From CAZYTO01 sp964650405 (lineage in GTDB: Bacteria > Acidobacteriota > Thermoanaerobaculia > Gp7-AA8), in the NCBI GenBank assembly GCA_964650405.1, contig CAZYTO010000169.1:1-12640 (forward strand): a stretch of DNA of 12,640 nt, given 5' to 3'. A program made the position numbers and the translations under genes. Under the pieces are notes generated by a model, which worked only from the letters and a program-made list of their open reading frames with translations, did no database searches and had not been told where the DNA came from. Below are positions 6,401-12,640 of the stretch, piece after piece (position 1 is the stretch's first letter; each line of letters starts with the position of its first letter).

Positions 6401-6457
6401 GGCACGACGCAGTCGTGCCCTACACAAGCCAGCGTAGGGTACCGACTGCGTCGTGCC
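6401..6457. repeat. REP-like palindrome upstream of rtcB
   Basis: The left arm 6401-6423 starts GGCACGACGCAGTCG and continues TGCCCTAC. The right arm 6434-6457 is its inverse with one mismatch and one extra C, around a 10-base loop. The outer 15 bases of each arm pair perfectly. It resembles intergenic palindromes that recur through GC-rich genomes; no second copy is present in this window. A small GTTCG-TAG-CGAAC hairpin follows at 6466-6478. Confidence 0.75.
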
Positions 6458-6480
6458 GGCCCCCCGTTCGTAGCGAACAG

Positions 6481-6530
6481 CGAATAAGCGAATAAGCGAA
6501 TAAGCGAATAAGCGAATAAGCGAATAAGCG
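6481..6530. repeat. 8-bp tandem repeat abutting the rtcB start codon
   Basis: Six perfect units of CGAATAAG (6481-6528) run on into a changed seventh unit, CGAATGCC, whose ATG is the rtcB start. The array occupies the whole place where a Shine-Dalgarno would be, and its units supply TAA stops in every frame. Copy number may vary by slippage, which would change the spacing of the upstream hairpin but not the reading frame of rtcB. Confidence 0.9.
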
Positions 6531-6531
6531 A

Positions 6532-7761
6532 ATGCCCAACAACACGTACGAAGTCATCCCCTCTGACCGTGGCGCGCCCATCAAGGCGTGGACGCGCGGG
6601 GTGCCCGTCGAGGATGCGGCGAAGCAGCAGCTCCTCAACATCGCCACGCTGCCGTTCATCTACCGCTGGCTGGCGGTGATGCCCGACGTCCACCTCGGCA
6701 AGGGGGCGACGGTCGGCAGCGTCATCCCGACGACAAAGGCCATCATCCCGGCGGCCGTCGGCGTCGACATCGGCTGCGGCATGATGGCCGTGAAGACGTC
6801 GCTGACGGCCAATGAACTCCCGGACGATCTGCACGTTCTGCGCTCGGCCGTCGAGCGCGCCGTGCCGCACGGCCGGACCGACAACGGCGGACGGAACGAC
6901 CGCGGCGCGTGGCGTCAGCCGCCGGCGCGGCAGGTCGAAGCATGGAGCCTGCTTGAGCCGAAGTACACGGAGCTCATCCAGAAGCATTCGCGCCTGAGCC
7001 GCGGCAATGATTTGAACCACCTCGGCACGCTCGGTACCGGGAATCACTTCATCGAGATCTGTCTCGACGAGGCGGACGCTGTCTGGATCATGCTCCACAG
7101 CGGCTCGCGCGGCGTCGGTAACCGTATCGGACAGTTCTTCATCGAGCTGGCCAAGCAGGACATGCGCCGATGGATGATCAACCTGCCGGACCAGGACCTG
7201 GCCTATCTGCCGGAGGGGACGGAGAACTTCAACGACTACGTGAAGGCGGTGAGCTGGGCGCAGACGTACGCCATGACGAACCGCGAGCTGATGATGGCCG
7301 CCATCCTCGAAGCATTGCAGGCGCTCGCGCTCCTGCCGCCGTTCCGGGCGGACCTGGAGGTCGTGAACTGCCATCACAACTACGTGGCCGTGGAGAATCA
7401 CTACGGCGAGAACGTCTTCGTGACGCGGAAGGGTGCGGTGCGTGCGGGTGCGGACGACATGGGCATCATTCCCGGCAGCATGGGAGCGAAGTCGTTCATC
7501 GTGCGCGGCAAAGGAAACCCGGAGAGCTTCCACTCCTGCAGCCACGGCGCGGGCCGGGCCATGTCGCGCGCCGAGGCGAAGCGCCGCTTCACGGTCGCCG
7601 ATCACGTCCGGGCCACGGCCGGGATCGAGTGCCGCAAGGATGAAGACGTGATCGACGAGACGCCGGCAGCCTACAAATCGATCGACGCGGTGATGGAAGC
7701 ACAGCGCGATCTCGTGGAAGTCGTGTACACGTTGCGGCAGCTCGTGTGTGTCAAGGGATGA
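6532..7761 (+). CDS. rtcB: RtcB, GTP-dependent RNA-splicing ligase (3'-phosphate or cyclic phosphate to 5'-OH)
   Basis: The 409-residue enzyme matches the usual length of about 408. It joins 3'-phosphate or 2',3'-cyclic-phosphate ends to 5'-OH ends through an RtcB-GMP intermediate, using Mn2+. The signatures are intact: AVMPDVHLGKGATVGSVIPT (48-67), GVDIGCGM with metal ligands D79 and C82, GTGNHFIE (H172), MLHSGSRGVGN (H189), NCHHNY (H281/H282), GIIPGSMG, and the guanylylated histidine H338 in HSCSHGAGR. ATG 6532 is the only possible start: in-frame TAA codons at 6493 and 6517 close the frame and no other start codon intervenes. The N-terminus also aligns with the family. No Shine-Dalgarno is visible because the 8-bp repeat fills the site. 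It is followed by rtcA after 98 bases. Confidence 0.97.
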   Translation: MPNNTYEVIPSDRGAPIKAWTRGVPVEDAAKQQLLNIATLPFIYRWLAVMPDVHLGKGATVGSVIPTTKAIIPAAVGVDIGCGMMAVKTSLTANELPDDLHVLRSAVERAVPHGRTDNGGRNDRGAWRQPPARQVEAWSLLEPKYTELIQKHSRLSRGNDLNHLGTLGTGNHFIEICLDEADAVWIMLHSGSRGVGNRIGQFFIELAKQDMRRWMINLPDQDLAYLPEGTENFNDYVKAVSWAQTYAMTNRELMMAAILEALQALALLPPFRADLEVVNCHHNYVAVENHYGENVFVTRKGAVRAGADDMGIIPGSMGAKSFIVRGKGNPESFHSCSHGAGRAMSRAEAKRRFTVADHVRATAGIECRKDEDVIDETPAAYKSIDAVMEAQRDLVEVVYTLRQLVCVKG

Positions 7762-7772
7762 TCACAGCGAGG

Positions 7773-7819
7773 CATGAGGCATGAGGCGAGAAGCAGGTGC
7801 TCGTTACTCATGCCTCATG
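7773..7819. repeat. 13-bp inverted repeat between rtcB and rtcA
   Basis: CATGAGGCATGAG (7773-7785) is perfectly inverted at 7807-7819, around a 21-base loop, in the 98-base rtcB-rtcA gap. Each arm is itself built from a repeated GGCATGA word. It would form a hairpin inside the operon mRNA. There is no U-tract, so it is more likely a stability or processing element, or a repeat relic, than a terminator. Confidence 0.65.
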
Positions 7820-7859
7820 TGGATGACACGAGCTCAGAAACGTCTGGAGTGAAGCGCGA

Positions 7860-8879
7860 ATGATCACGATCGATGGCTCATATGGTGAAGGCGGCGGGCA
7901 GGTGCTGCGCACGTCGCTCACCCTTTCTCTCGTGACGGGCAAGCCGTTCCGCATCGACAACATCCGCGCCAGGCGGAAGTCGGCGGGGCTGTTGCGGCAG
8001 CATCTCACGGCCACTGCTGCTGCGGCGGAGGTGGGAGAGGCCAGCGTCGAGGGGGCGAAGCTCCACTCGACGTCGATGACGTTCGTGCCGCAGCGGTTGC
8101 GGGCCGGTGACTACCGCTTCGCGATCGGCACGGCCGGATCGACCACGCTCGTCCTGCAGACGATCCTCCTGCCGCTGGCGCTGGCCGCGGGGCCGTCGAC
8201 GGTCGAGATCGAAGGAGGGACGCACAATCCGGCGGCGCCGCCCTTCGACTTCCTGGCCCAGGCATTCCTCCCGCTGCTGCGCCGGATGGGCGCGGGCGTG
8301 GAGGTCGAGCTCGTACGCCCCGGCTTCCATCCGGCAGGCGGCGGAAAGATCGTGGCCACGATCACGCCCGCTGCGCGGCTGACGCGGCTTGAGCTGGATG
8401 AGCGGGGCCCGCTCGTCCGCGGTCATGTGCGCGCCGTCGTCGCCAACCTGCCCTTCCCGATCGCCCAGCGCGAAGCGCGGACGGCCGCCGAGGCGCTGGG
8501 GTGGGACGCGGACGCAGCCGTGGCCCATACGCTGAACGGGTCGCCCGGACCGGGCAACGCGGTCTCCATCGTCGTGGAGTCCAAGCACGTCACGGAAGTC
8601 TTCACCGGCTTCGGGGAGCGGGGCGTGCGCGCGGAGCTGGTAGCCACCGAGGCGGCGAACGAGGCGAAGCGCTACCTGGAGAGCAATGCCGCCGTCGGTG
8701 AGCACCTCGCCGATCAGCTCCTCCTGCCGATGGCGCTCGGCGACGGCGGCTCGTTCACGACCTTGCCGCCCTCCACGCACGCGACGACGAACATCGAGAT
8801 CCTCCGCAAGTTCGTCAATGTGCCGATCGTCGTGGAGAGCGGAAAGCGGACGCGGATCAGGGTCGGCAGTTCATCCTGA
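7860..8879 (+). CDS. rtcA: RtcA, RNA 3'-terminal phosphate cyclase
   Basis: The 339-residue enzyme converts RNA 3'-phosphates to 2',3'-cyclic phosphates with ATP through a histidine-AMP intermediate. It also cyclises 2'-phosphate ends, which makes sense beside RtcB. Visible hallmarks are DGSYGEGGGQVLRTSL (5-20), IRARRKSAGLLRQHL, the GTAGSTTLVLQTILLPL region (90-106), GGTHNPAAPPFDFL, the FHPAGGGK loop (157-163), and the adenylated histidine H307 in PPSTHATTNIE. ATG 7860 is the family start, with GGAG at 7846-7849 as a ribosome site. It is the last gene of the operon. Its final codons and TGA stop lie in TTCATCCTGAGC, the tip sequence of the 45-bp repeat. No strong terminator follows. Confidence 0.97.
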   Translation: MITIDGSYGEGGGQVLRTSLTLSLVTGKPFRIDNIRARRKSAGLLRQHLTATAAAAEVGEASVEGAKLHSTSMTFVPQRLRAGDYRFAIGTAGSTTLVLQTILLPLALAAGPSTVEIEGGTHNPAAPPFDFLAQAFLPLLRRMGAGVEVELVRPGFHPAGGGKIVATITPAARLTRLELDERGPLVRGHVRAVVANLPFPIAQREARTAAEALGWDADAAVAHTLNGSPGPGNAVSIVVESKHVTEVFTGFGERGVRAELVATEAANEAKRYLESNAAVGEHLADQLLLPMALGDGGSFTTLPPSTHATTNIEILRKFVNVPIVVESGKRTRIRVGSSS

Positions 8880-8936
8880 GCCCAAACACAGCGCAGCGGG
8901 CTGCACCTGACAGAGAAACGATCGACGGGGCCGGGT

Positions 8937-8996
8937 TCACGCGGAGATCGCGGAGGACTGAGTGCCTTCTCCGCGTCCTCCGCGTCCTCCGCGTGA
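8937..8996. repeat. 60-bp imperfect palindrome after rtcA with CCGCGTCCT direct repeats
   Basis: TCACGCGGAG (8937-8946) pairs with CTCCGCGTGA (8987-8996). Inside it CGCGGAGGA (8949-8957) pairs with TCCTCCGCG (8976-8984), leaving only a 2x2 internal loop and an 18-base apical loop. The right half is three direct 9-base units from 8971. It could end the rtcBA transcript, although no U-tract follows. The remainder of 8880-9123 shows only the repeat copy at 9069-9113 and no gene. Confidence 0.7.
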
Positions 8997-9068
8997 GTTG
9001 CTTCTTCGCTCGTAAACGATGAACGCGGGAGCGTAACAACGGCGACGCCCTCCAGTTTTGCCGTGCTC

Positions 9069-9113
9069 TGATCCCTCGCTCCTACCCAACCACCCGCCCA
9101 CGCTCGGGATAAA
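9069..9113 (-). repeat. 45-bp dispersed repeat arm (degenerate copy)
   Basis: Read on the minus strand it begins TTTATCCCGAGCG, has a G-rich middle, and ends GGAGCGAGGGATCA. It differs from the other arms by a few substitutions but keeps length and layout. It sits 10 bases before the kinase start codon, so it occupies that gene's promoter and ribosome-site region. Confidence 0.7.
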
Positions 9114-9123
9114 CTCGATACGC

Positions 9124-11391
9124 ATGACCCTCCCGGCGGGTGCGCGTCTGGGGCCGTACGAGATCGTCGACCTGATCGGCCGCGGCGGCATGGGAGAGGT
9201 CTACCGGGCCCGCGATGAACGGCTGGAGCGGGAGGTGGCGATCAAGATCCTGCCGCCGCATCTCTCCGCGCATTCCGAGGCGCTGAAGCGATTCCGGAGG
9301 GAGGCGCGGGCCGTAGCGGCACTCTCGCATCCGAACATCGTCGCGCTCTTCGATACGGGCGACTCGCCGGAGGGGCCGTACGTCGTCACGGAACTGCTCG
9401 ACGGGGAGACGCTGCGCAGCCGCATGCGGCGCGGAGCGCTCTCCATGGACGACACGCTGCGTATCGCCGTGGCCATTGCCGACGGCCTCGGTGCCGCGCA
9501 CGCCAAGAACATCATCCACCGCGACCTCAAGCCGGAGAACGTGATCCTCACCGCCGGCGGCGGAGTGAAGATCCTCGACTTCGGCCTGGCCGCGACGCAG
9601 CGCCCGGTGGCCGGCGCCGCGTCCGGCCCGGCCGGCTCCCCGCCTGGATCCGCGATCCAGACGGACATGCTCACAGAGCCCGGCCTGGTCATCGGCACGA
9701 TCGGCTACATGGCGCCCGAGCAGTTGCGGGGCCGCCCGCTGACGACGGCCTGCGACGTCTTCGCCCTCGGCTGCGTGACCTACGAGATGCTGCGCGGAGA
9801 GATGCCCTTTCAGGAGGGCAGCAACTTCGATGTCATCGCCTCGGTCCTGCGTGACGATCCGCTGGCCTGCGACGCCCGCGACATGCCGAGCGAGGTGCGG
9901 GCGGTGCTGGAGCGCTGCCTGGTGAAGGATCCGGACAAGCGCTATCCGAACGGGACGGAAGCCGCCGCGGCGTTGCGTGAGGTGCTGCGCAAACATGACG
10001 ACGGGCACCTCAGCACGATGAAGACGACGCGCGTGCCGCAGCGCGGCCCCCTGGGCTCGATGGCCATCCTGATCGCCATCGGCCTCATTGCCATCATCGG
10101 GACCGTGACGGCCTGGATCGCGACTGCGCCGCGGCGGGAGGTCATCGACGGCGGTTATGACCTGCGCGGCGCGGACGTCACCGGCTCCGCGGACGTGCGG
10201 CGGCTGCTCTCGCTGGCTTTGCACGCGGACGCCGCGGGCGACCGGCCCAAGGCCATCGAGCTCTGTCGCGAGACGGCCCGTATCGATTCGCGCACGCCGT
10301 TGCCGGCGGCGTTTGCCGCCTCCTTCTACTTTCACAACGGCGACCCGCAGCGCGGGCTGGAGTGGTCGCGCGAGGCGGCCCAACGTCTCCAGCGCGGATC
10401 GTGGACGACATACGAGACCTTGCTGGCGCGGTACCTGTTACCTGAGAACGAGACGCAATTGGACATGGCCCTTTCCAGTTCGATGCTCGAGCTTCATCCC
10501 GATGCCTGGCGCTTACGGCTCTCGCTGGCGCACGTGCACCTCAGCCGGCGCGAGCTCCCGGCCATGTTCACGCAGTTGAAGCTCATCGACCCGTCGCGCC
10601 CCGACGATCGCCGGCTGGCCATCGTGCTGGCCGACCGTGCCTCGCTCGGAGACCTGGCCGGTGCCAGGCACGACCTCGAGCGCAGCCATCTCATGCGCAG
10701 CCCGGCCCTGCTGGCCTACGCGCGGGGACGCATGGCCTGGAGCCGCGGCGATGCAGCCGAAGCGGCCAGGCAGTATGACGCCGCCGTCGAGAACGCCACG
10801 GCCAACAATCTCCCCTCCGTGGCCATGGATTCGCTCGTCCTGGCAGGCATCGCCCGGGTGGGGAAGGGGGACTTCGCCGGAGCCGAGTCGACCTTCGAGG
10901 TGGCGGTGGTGAAGGCGCGCGAAGCATCGGAGGCGGATATCGAGCTCCAGGCGCAGGCGTTCGGGGCCTACGTGGCCATGCGCCTCGGCGACCGCGGGGG
11001 GATGGCCCGGCGTCTCCGTGCCGCGGCGCTGCTGGCCGATCCCGGCACCGCGAATCAGGAAGAGCTGAAGCTGATCAGCCTGCGGCTGAACACGGACGTC
11101 CGCTTCCGCGAAGGCAACCCGGTCTACGAGGGCGACATGCTCAACGGCGTGGCTTCGCTCATCGCGGCGCGCGAGGCATTGCATCAAGGTGACGCGGCGG
11201 GCGCGGCGCAACTCCTCGGCCAGGCCCGCAGCGAGGGCATCGATGCCACCTGGTTCGCCGAGGAGGCTGCGCTGCTCGATGCCGACCTCGGGACACCGGG
11301 TCATGTCACGTTCAAGGCCGATCCGCCCTATCCGAACCGGCTTCGGTTCATTCCGGTGTGGGAGCTGGCGCGGGCGGCAGCGCATCGCTAG
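9124..11391 (+). CDS. Transmembrane Ser/Thr protein kinase with helical-repeat (TPR-like) C-terminus
   Basis: The 755-residue protein has a complete Hanks-type kinase at residues about 12-275. It shows GRGGMGEVYRA (19-29), catalytic K41 in VAIKIL, HRDLKPEN with D134, DFG at 152-154, GTIGYMAPEQ and DVFALGC. Residues about 313-334 (SMAILIAIGLIAIIGTVTAW) form one membrane span. The remaining 420 residues are Ala- and Leu-rich paired helices resembling TPRs and should lie outside the membrane. Some Acidobacteriota and Myxococcota kinases share this layout. An open extension to 9058 runs through the 45-bp repeat, so I start at ATG 9124, where the family begins a few residues before GPYEI. No strong ribosome site is visible. 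Ligand and substrates are unknown. I see no functional link to the rtc operon. Confidence 0.93.
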   Translation: MTLPAGARLGPYEIVDLIGRGGMGEVYRARDERLEREVAIKILPPHLSAHSEALKRFRREARAVAALSHPNIVALFDTGDSPEGPYVVTELLDGETLRSRMRRGALSMDDTLRIAVAIADGLGAAHAKNIIHRDLKPENVILTAGGGVKILDFGLAATQRPVAGAASGPAGSPPGSAIQTDMLTEPGLVIGTIGYMAPEQLRGRPLTTACDVFALGCVTYEMLRGEMPFQEGSNFDVIASVLRDDPLACDARDMPSEVRAVLERCLVKDPDKRYPNGTEAAAALREVLRKHDDGHLSTMKTTRVPQRGPLGSMAILIAIGLIAIIGTVTAWIATAPRREVIDGGYDLRGADVTGSADVRRLLSLALHADAAGDRPKAIELCRETARIDSRTPLPAAFAASFYFHNGDPQRGLEWSREAAQRLQRGSWTTYETLLARYLLPENETQLDMALSSSMLELHPDAWRLRLSLAHVHLSRRELPAMFTQLKLIDPSRPDDRRLAIVLADRASLGDLAGARHDLERSHLMRSPALLAYARGRMAWSRGDAAEAARQYDAAVENATANNLPSVAMDSLVLAGIARVGKGDFAGAESTFEVAVVKAREASEADIELQAQAFGAYVAMRLGDRGGMARRLRAAALLADPGTANQEELKLISLRLNTDVRFREGNPVYEGDMLNGVASLIAAREALHQGDAAGAAQLLGQARSEGIDATWFAEEAALLDADLGTPGHVTFKADPPYPNRLRFIPVWELARAAAHR

Positions 11392-11400
11392 GCATACCGG

Positions 11401-11428
11401 GTTGCGGGGTTGCGAGGTTGCTGAGTTC
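11401..11428. repeat. 8-bp tandem repeat after the kinase gene
   Basis: GTTGCGGG, GTTGCGAG and GTTGCTGA, then a partial GTTC, run with an 8-base period just after the kinase stop. The rest of 11429-11498 has no recognisable element. It shares period length, but not sequence, with the array before rtcB. Confidence 0.55.
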
Positions 11429-11512
11429 CTGGGCCGGCATGAATGTTTGCATCCGACGTCATGGGAGGGCCGTAGATCAGGCAAAATCAGCCAACAATGA
11501 GGAGGAAGCCAC

Positions 11513-11785
11513 ATGGCGATCGTCGTGCAATTCGCTGTCGAGGGAATGTCCGCGGAGAAATATGAGGCCGTGCTGCGACGGCTGGAGGCGGCCGGTGCCG
11601 GAGCGCCTCCGGGCCGCCTGCATCACGTCAGCTACGGCTCGCCGGACAACCTGCAGGTGATCGACGTCTTTGATTCGCCGCAGTCGCTCGAAGCGTTCGG
11701 CGCAACGCTCCAGCCGATTCTGCAAGAGGTGGGGATCGTAGCGCGGCCCGATATTCAGGAGGTGTACAAGATCATCCGAGGGTGA
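11513..11785 (+). CDS. Small protein, possible dimeric alpha-beta-barrel (ABM-like) fold
   Basis: The 90-residue protein has a strong ribosome site, GAGGAGG (11499-11505), 7 bases before ATG 11513. The pattern is strand (AIVVQFAVEG), helix (SAEKYEAVLRRLEAAGA), strand (GRLHHVSYGS), strand (LQVIDVFDS), helix (PQSLEAFGATLQPILQEVG), then a short last strand region (RPDIQEVYKII). That beta-alpha-beta-beta-alpha-beta order, with a conserved-looking histidine pair in RLHHVSYG, fits small stress-responsive or antibiotic-biosynthesis-monooxygenase-like dimeric barrels. I do not recognise a specific function. It is convergent with the toxin gene, 22 bases away. Confidence 0.85.
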   Translation: MAIVVQFAVEGMSAEKYEAVLRRLEAAGAGAPPGRLHHVSYGSPDNLQVIDVFDSPQSLEAFGATLQPILQEVGIVARPDIQEVYKIIRG

Positions 11786-11807
11786 AGTGCGCGGAAGGTT
11801 TGTACTA

Positions 11808-12125
11808 CTAGGTGCGATCTTCCCGTCGGAGAAACTGATCGAGATCACGTGCGCTGTTGATGAAGGCAACCACGTGAATCTCGTTTTCTGAGGCGACTCG
11901 ATAGATGAGCCGGTAACTTCTTCCGATGATCAATTCCCGCAACCGAATGTCGTCGCGCTCCGGGACGACACGCCCTCGCCGTGCGAACCTGCGTAGTGAG
12001 GTGGCTGCTGCTTGAGCTTCACGCTGCAGGACGATCGCGTAGCGCGGAGAGTCTCTCGCGATGAACCGCGCAACCTCCTCAACGTCGTTCCAGGCCTGAG
12101 TCGTCCACCTTACTCGCCAGCCCAC
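11808..12125 (-). CDS. RelE/ParE-superfamily toxin of a type II toxin-antitoxin pair
   Basis: The 105-residue protein has the ParE/RelE layout: VRWTTQAWNDVEEVARFIAR opening helices, then RLRELIIGRSYRLIYRVASE and IHVVAFINSARDL as the beta-sheet with its C-terminal helix. The RELIIGRSYRLIYRV segment is typical of ParE rather than RelE, so gyrase poisoning is the more likely activity, but I cannot exclude mRNA cleavage. Its ATG (12123-12125) overlaps the 3' end of the upstream antitoxin by 16 bases, so translation is probably coupled. It sits downstream of the antitoxin, as is usual for ParDE-type pairs. Confidence 0.88.
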   Translation of the reverse strand: MGWRVRWTTQAWNDVEEVARFIARDSPRYAIVLQREAQAAATSLRRFARRGRVVPERDDIRLRELIIGRSYRLIYRVASENEIHVVAFINSARDLDQFLRREDRT

Positions 12126-12304
12126 CGTGAGATCCGTTGCTCGATTTCTTCGTCGGAGATGAATTCTCCGCGTTCCGCCGCATTGAGTCCGTTGTCGATC
12201 TTCTGTTGAACGTAAATGTGATACTGGATGTCTTCGTACGACACATCATCCGGCAGCGTTTCGAGGAGCCGGCGAACCTCTTCCTTAGGAATGGCCGTGG
12301 TCAT
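12110..12304 (-). CDS. Antitoxin partner of the ParE-type toxin
   Basis: This 64-residue acidic protein contains LLETLPDDVSYEDIQYHIYV, then QKIDNGLNAAERGEFISDEE and IEQRISRW. That pattern (LPDD-x-EDI-YxLYV-QKI-GL-GxxxxxEE) is a recurring small antitoxin type found just upstream of ParE/RelE toxins. It is neither classic ParD nor Phd. ATG 12304 has GAGGGGA a few bases upstream; the frame is open further but runs into the GH1 gene. Only 20 bases separate it from the GH1 stop, so a read-through transcript is possible. Confidence 0.82.
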   Translation of the reverse strand: MTTAIPKEEVRRLLETLPDDVSYEDIQYHIYVQQKIDNGLNAAERGEFISDEEIEQRISRWAGE

Positions 12305-12324
12305 GATTTCCCCTCGTCGCCATT

Positions 12325-12640
12325 CTAGCTTCGATCGCTGGGACCCGCACCCTTGATCACGTCCCGGTAAAACAGCGCGCTCTTCTTCAGGGTCCGTTTC
12401 TGGGTGGCGAAGTCGACGTGGACGATGCCGAATCGTTTCGTGTAGCCGAGGGACCATTCCAGGTTGTCGAGGAGCGACCAGGCGAAATAGCCGCGGACGT
12501 CGACGCCGTCAGCGATGGCCCGGCTCGCGGCGGCCAGGTGCTCGCGGAAGTAGTGCACGCGGAGCGGATCGTCGACCACGTCGCCGTAGGCCGTGGGCGG
12601 ATCGTAGAACGCCGCGCCGTTCTCCGTGATGTAGACCGGC
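12325..12640 (-). CDS. Beta-glucosidase, glycoside hydrolase family 1 (C-terminal part only)
   Basis: The reading frame is open to the window edge and gives the last 104 residues. It begins PVYITENGAAF, the GH1 motif with the nucleophilic glutamate (I/V-T-E-N-G). DPLRVHYFREHL, then DGVDVRGYFAWSLLDNLEWS, GYTKRFGIVHVDF and KKSALFYRDVI follow, all in family order, with the substrate-binding WSLLDNLEW and the C-terminal R-x-x-K-x-S region. The acid/base glutamate and the N-terminal barrel lie outside the window. Its role is hydrolysis of beta-linked disaccharides or glucosides; the exact substrate cannot be read here. Confidence 0.95.
   Translation of the reverse strand, partial: PVYITENGAAFYDPPTAYGDVVDDPLRVHYFREHLAAASRAIADGVDVRGYFAWSLLDNLEWSLGYTKRFGIVHVDFATQKRTLKKSALFYRDVIKGAGPSDRS

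Noticed and set aside
5842..6495. 217-codon plus-strand open frame across the Y RNA spacer
   Set aside because: It runs through palindromes and structured RNAs, gives repeat-derived peptide, and the spacer is better explained as non-coding.
6481..6530. Classical phase-variable (frame-switching) repeat inside rtcB
   Set aside because: The array ends before the ATG, so changing unit number cannot shift the reading frame; only expression tuning is possible.
6343..7605. Minus-strand 420-codon open frame opposite rtcB
   Set aside because: Shadow of rtcB. Its end is translated 8-bp repeat (LFAYSLIR units), and the opposite strand encodes intact RtcB.
9058..9123. 22-residue N-terminal extension of the kinase
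   Set aside because: It is translated from the 45-bp repeat and has no kinase homology. ATG 9124 fits the family start.
9082..10383. Minus-strand 433-codon open frame opposite the kinase
   Set aside because: Arg/His-rich shadow. The plus strand carries every kinase motif.

Overview
The window is GC-rich bacterial DNA. Its intergenic spaces are full of short palindromic and tandem repeats, and it carries a transmembrane Ser/Thr kinase with a helical-repeat C-terminus. This combination resembles Acidobacteriota or a similar large-genome soil or sediment lineage. That placement is an inference from style and was not tested against any database.

The centre (about 2330-8879) is a complete RNA-repair locus. 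rtcR, a CARF-domain activator of sigma-54 RNA polymerase, lies on the minus strand. Facing away from it on the plus strand are rsr (bacterial Ro60: TROVE plus vWA), a roughly 800-base non-coding spacer, rtcB (3'-phosphate/5'-OH RNA ligase) and rtcA (RNA 3'-phosphate cyclase). A -24/-12 element with exact 10-base GG-GC spacing sits 40 bases before rsr. In related operons RtcR senses damaged RNA and switches on the repair genes.

The most interesting part is the rsr-rtcB spacer. I read three tandem Y RNAs in it (5942-6060, 6186-6270, 6299-6363). All three share a gapless 5' block (GCGAATGCC, four variable bases, GGASTACA) and a 3' block (CCTTGTCGC). Their ends pair, with a compensatory G-C to A-T change in one copy. 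The first contains a circularly permuted tRNA: T-arm, 3' acceptor strand, GCAA tetraloop, 5' acceptor strand, U8-A9, D-arm, shortened anticodon arm. The second seems to keep only a T-arm/acceptor minihelix. The third is nearly bare Ro-binding stem. The spacer also holds a terminator-like hairpin, a 118-base palindrome, a 20-base inverted repeat, a REP-like hairpin and an 8-base tandem array that runs up to the rtcB start codon.

Left flank (1-2256): an array of 43-base tandem repeats, two divergent DNA-binding protein genes with a shared palindromic operator, a small lipoprotein, and a membrane-anchored protein of unknown function. The last two have visibly lower GC than their surroundings and look like accessory DNA. 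Right flank (8880-12640): a kinase-TPR protein, a small dimeric alpha-beta-barrel-like protein, an overlapping antitoxin/ParE-type toxin pair on the minus strand, and the C-terminal end of a GH1 beta-glucosidase cut by the window edge.

A 45-base repeat arm occurs four times: 2295-2339, 5814-5858, 5887-5931 and 9069-9113. Its tip supplies the stop codon of rtcR, and the same 12 bases carry the stop codon of rtcA.
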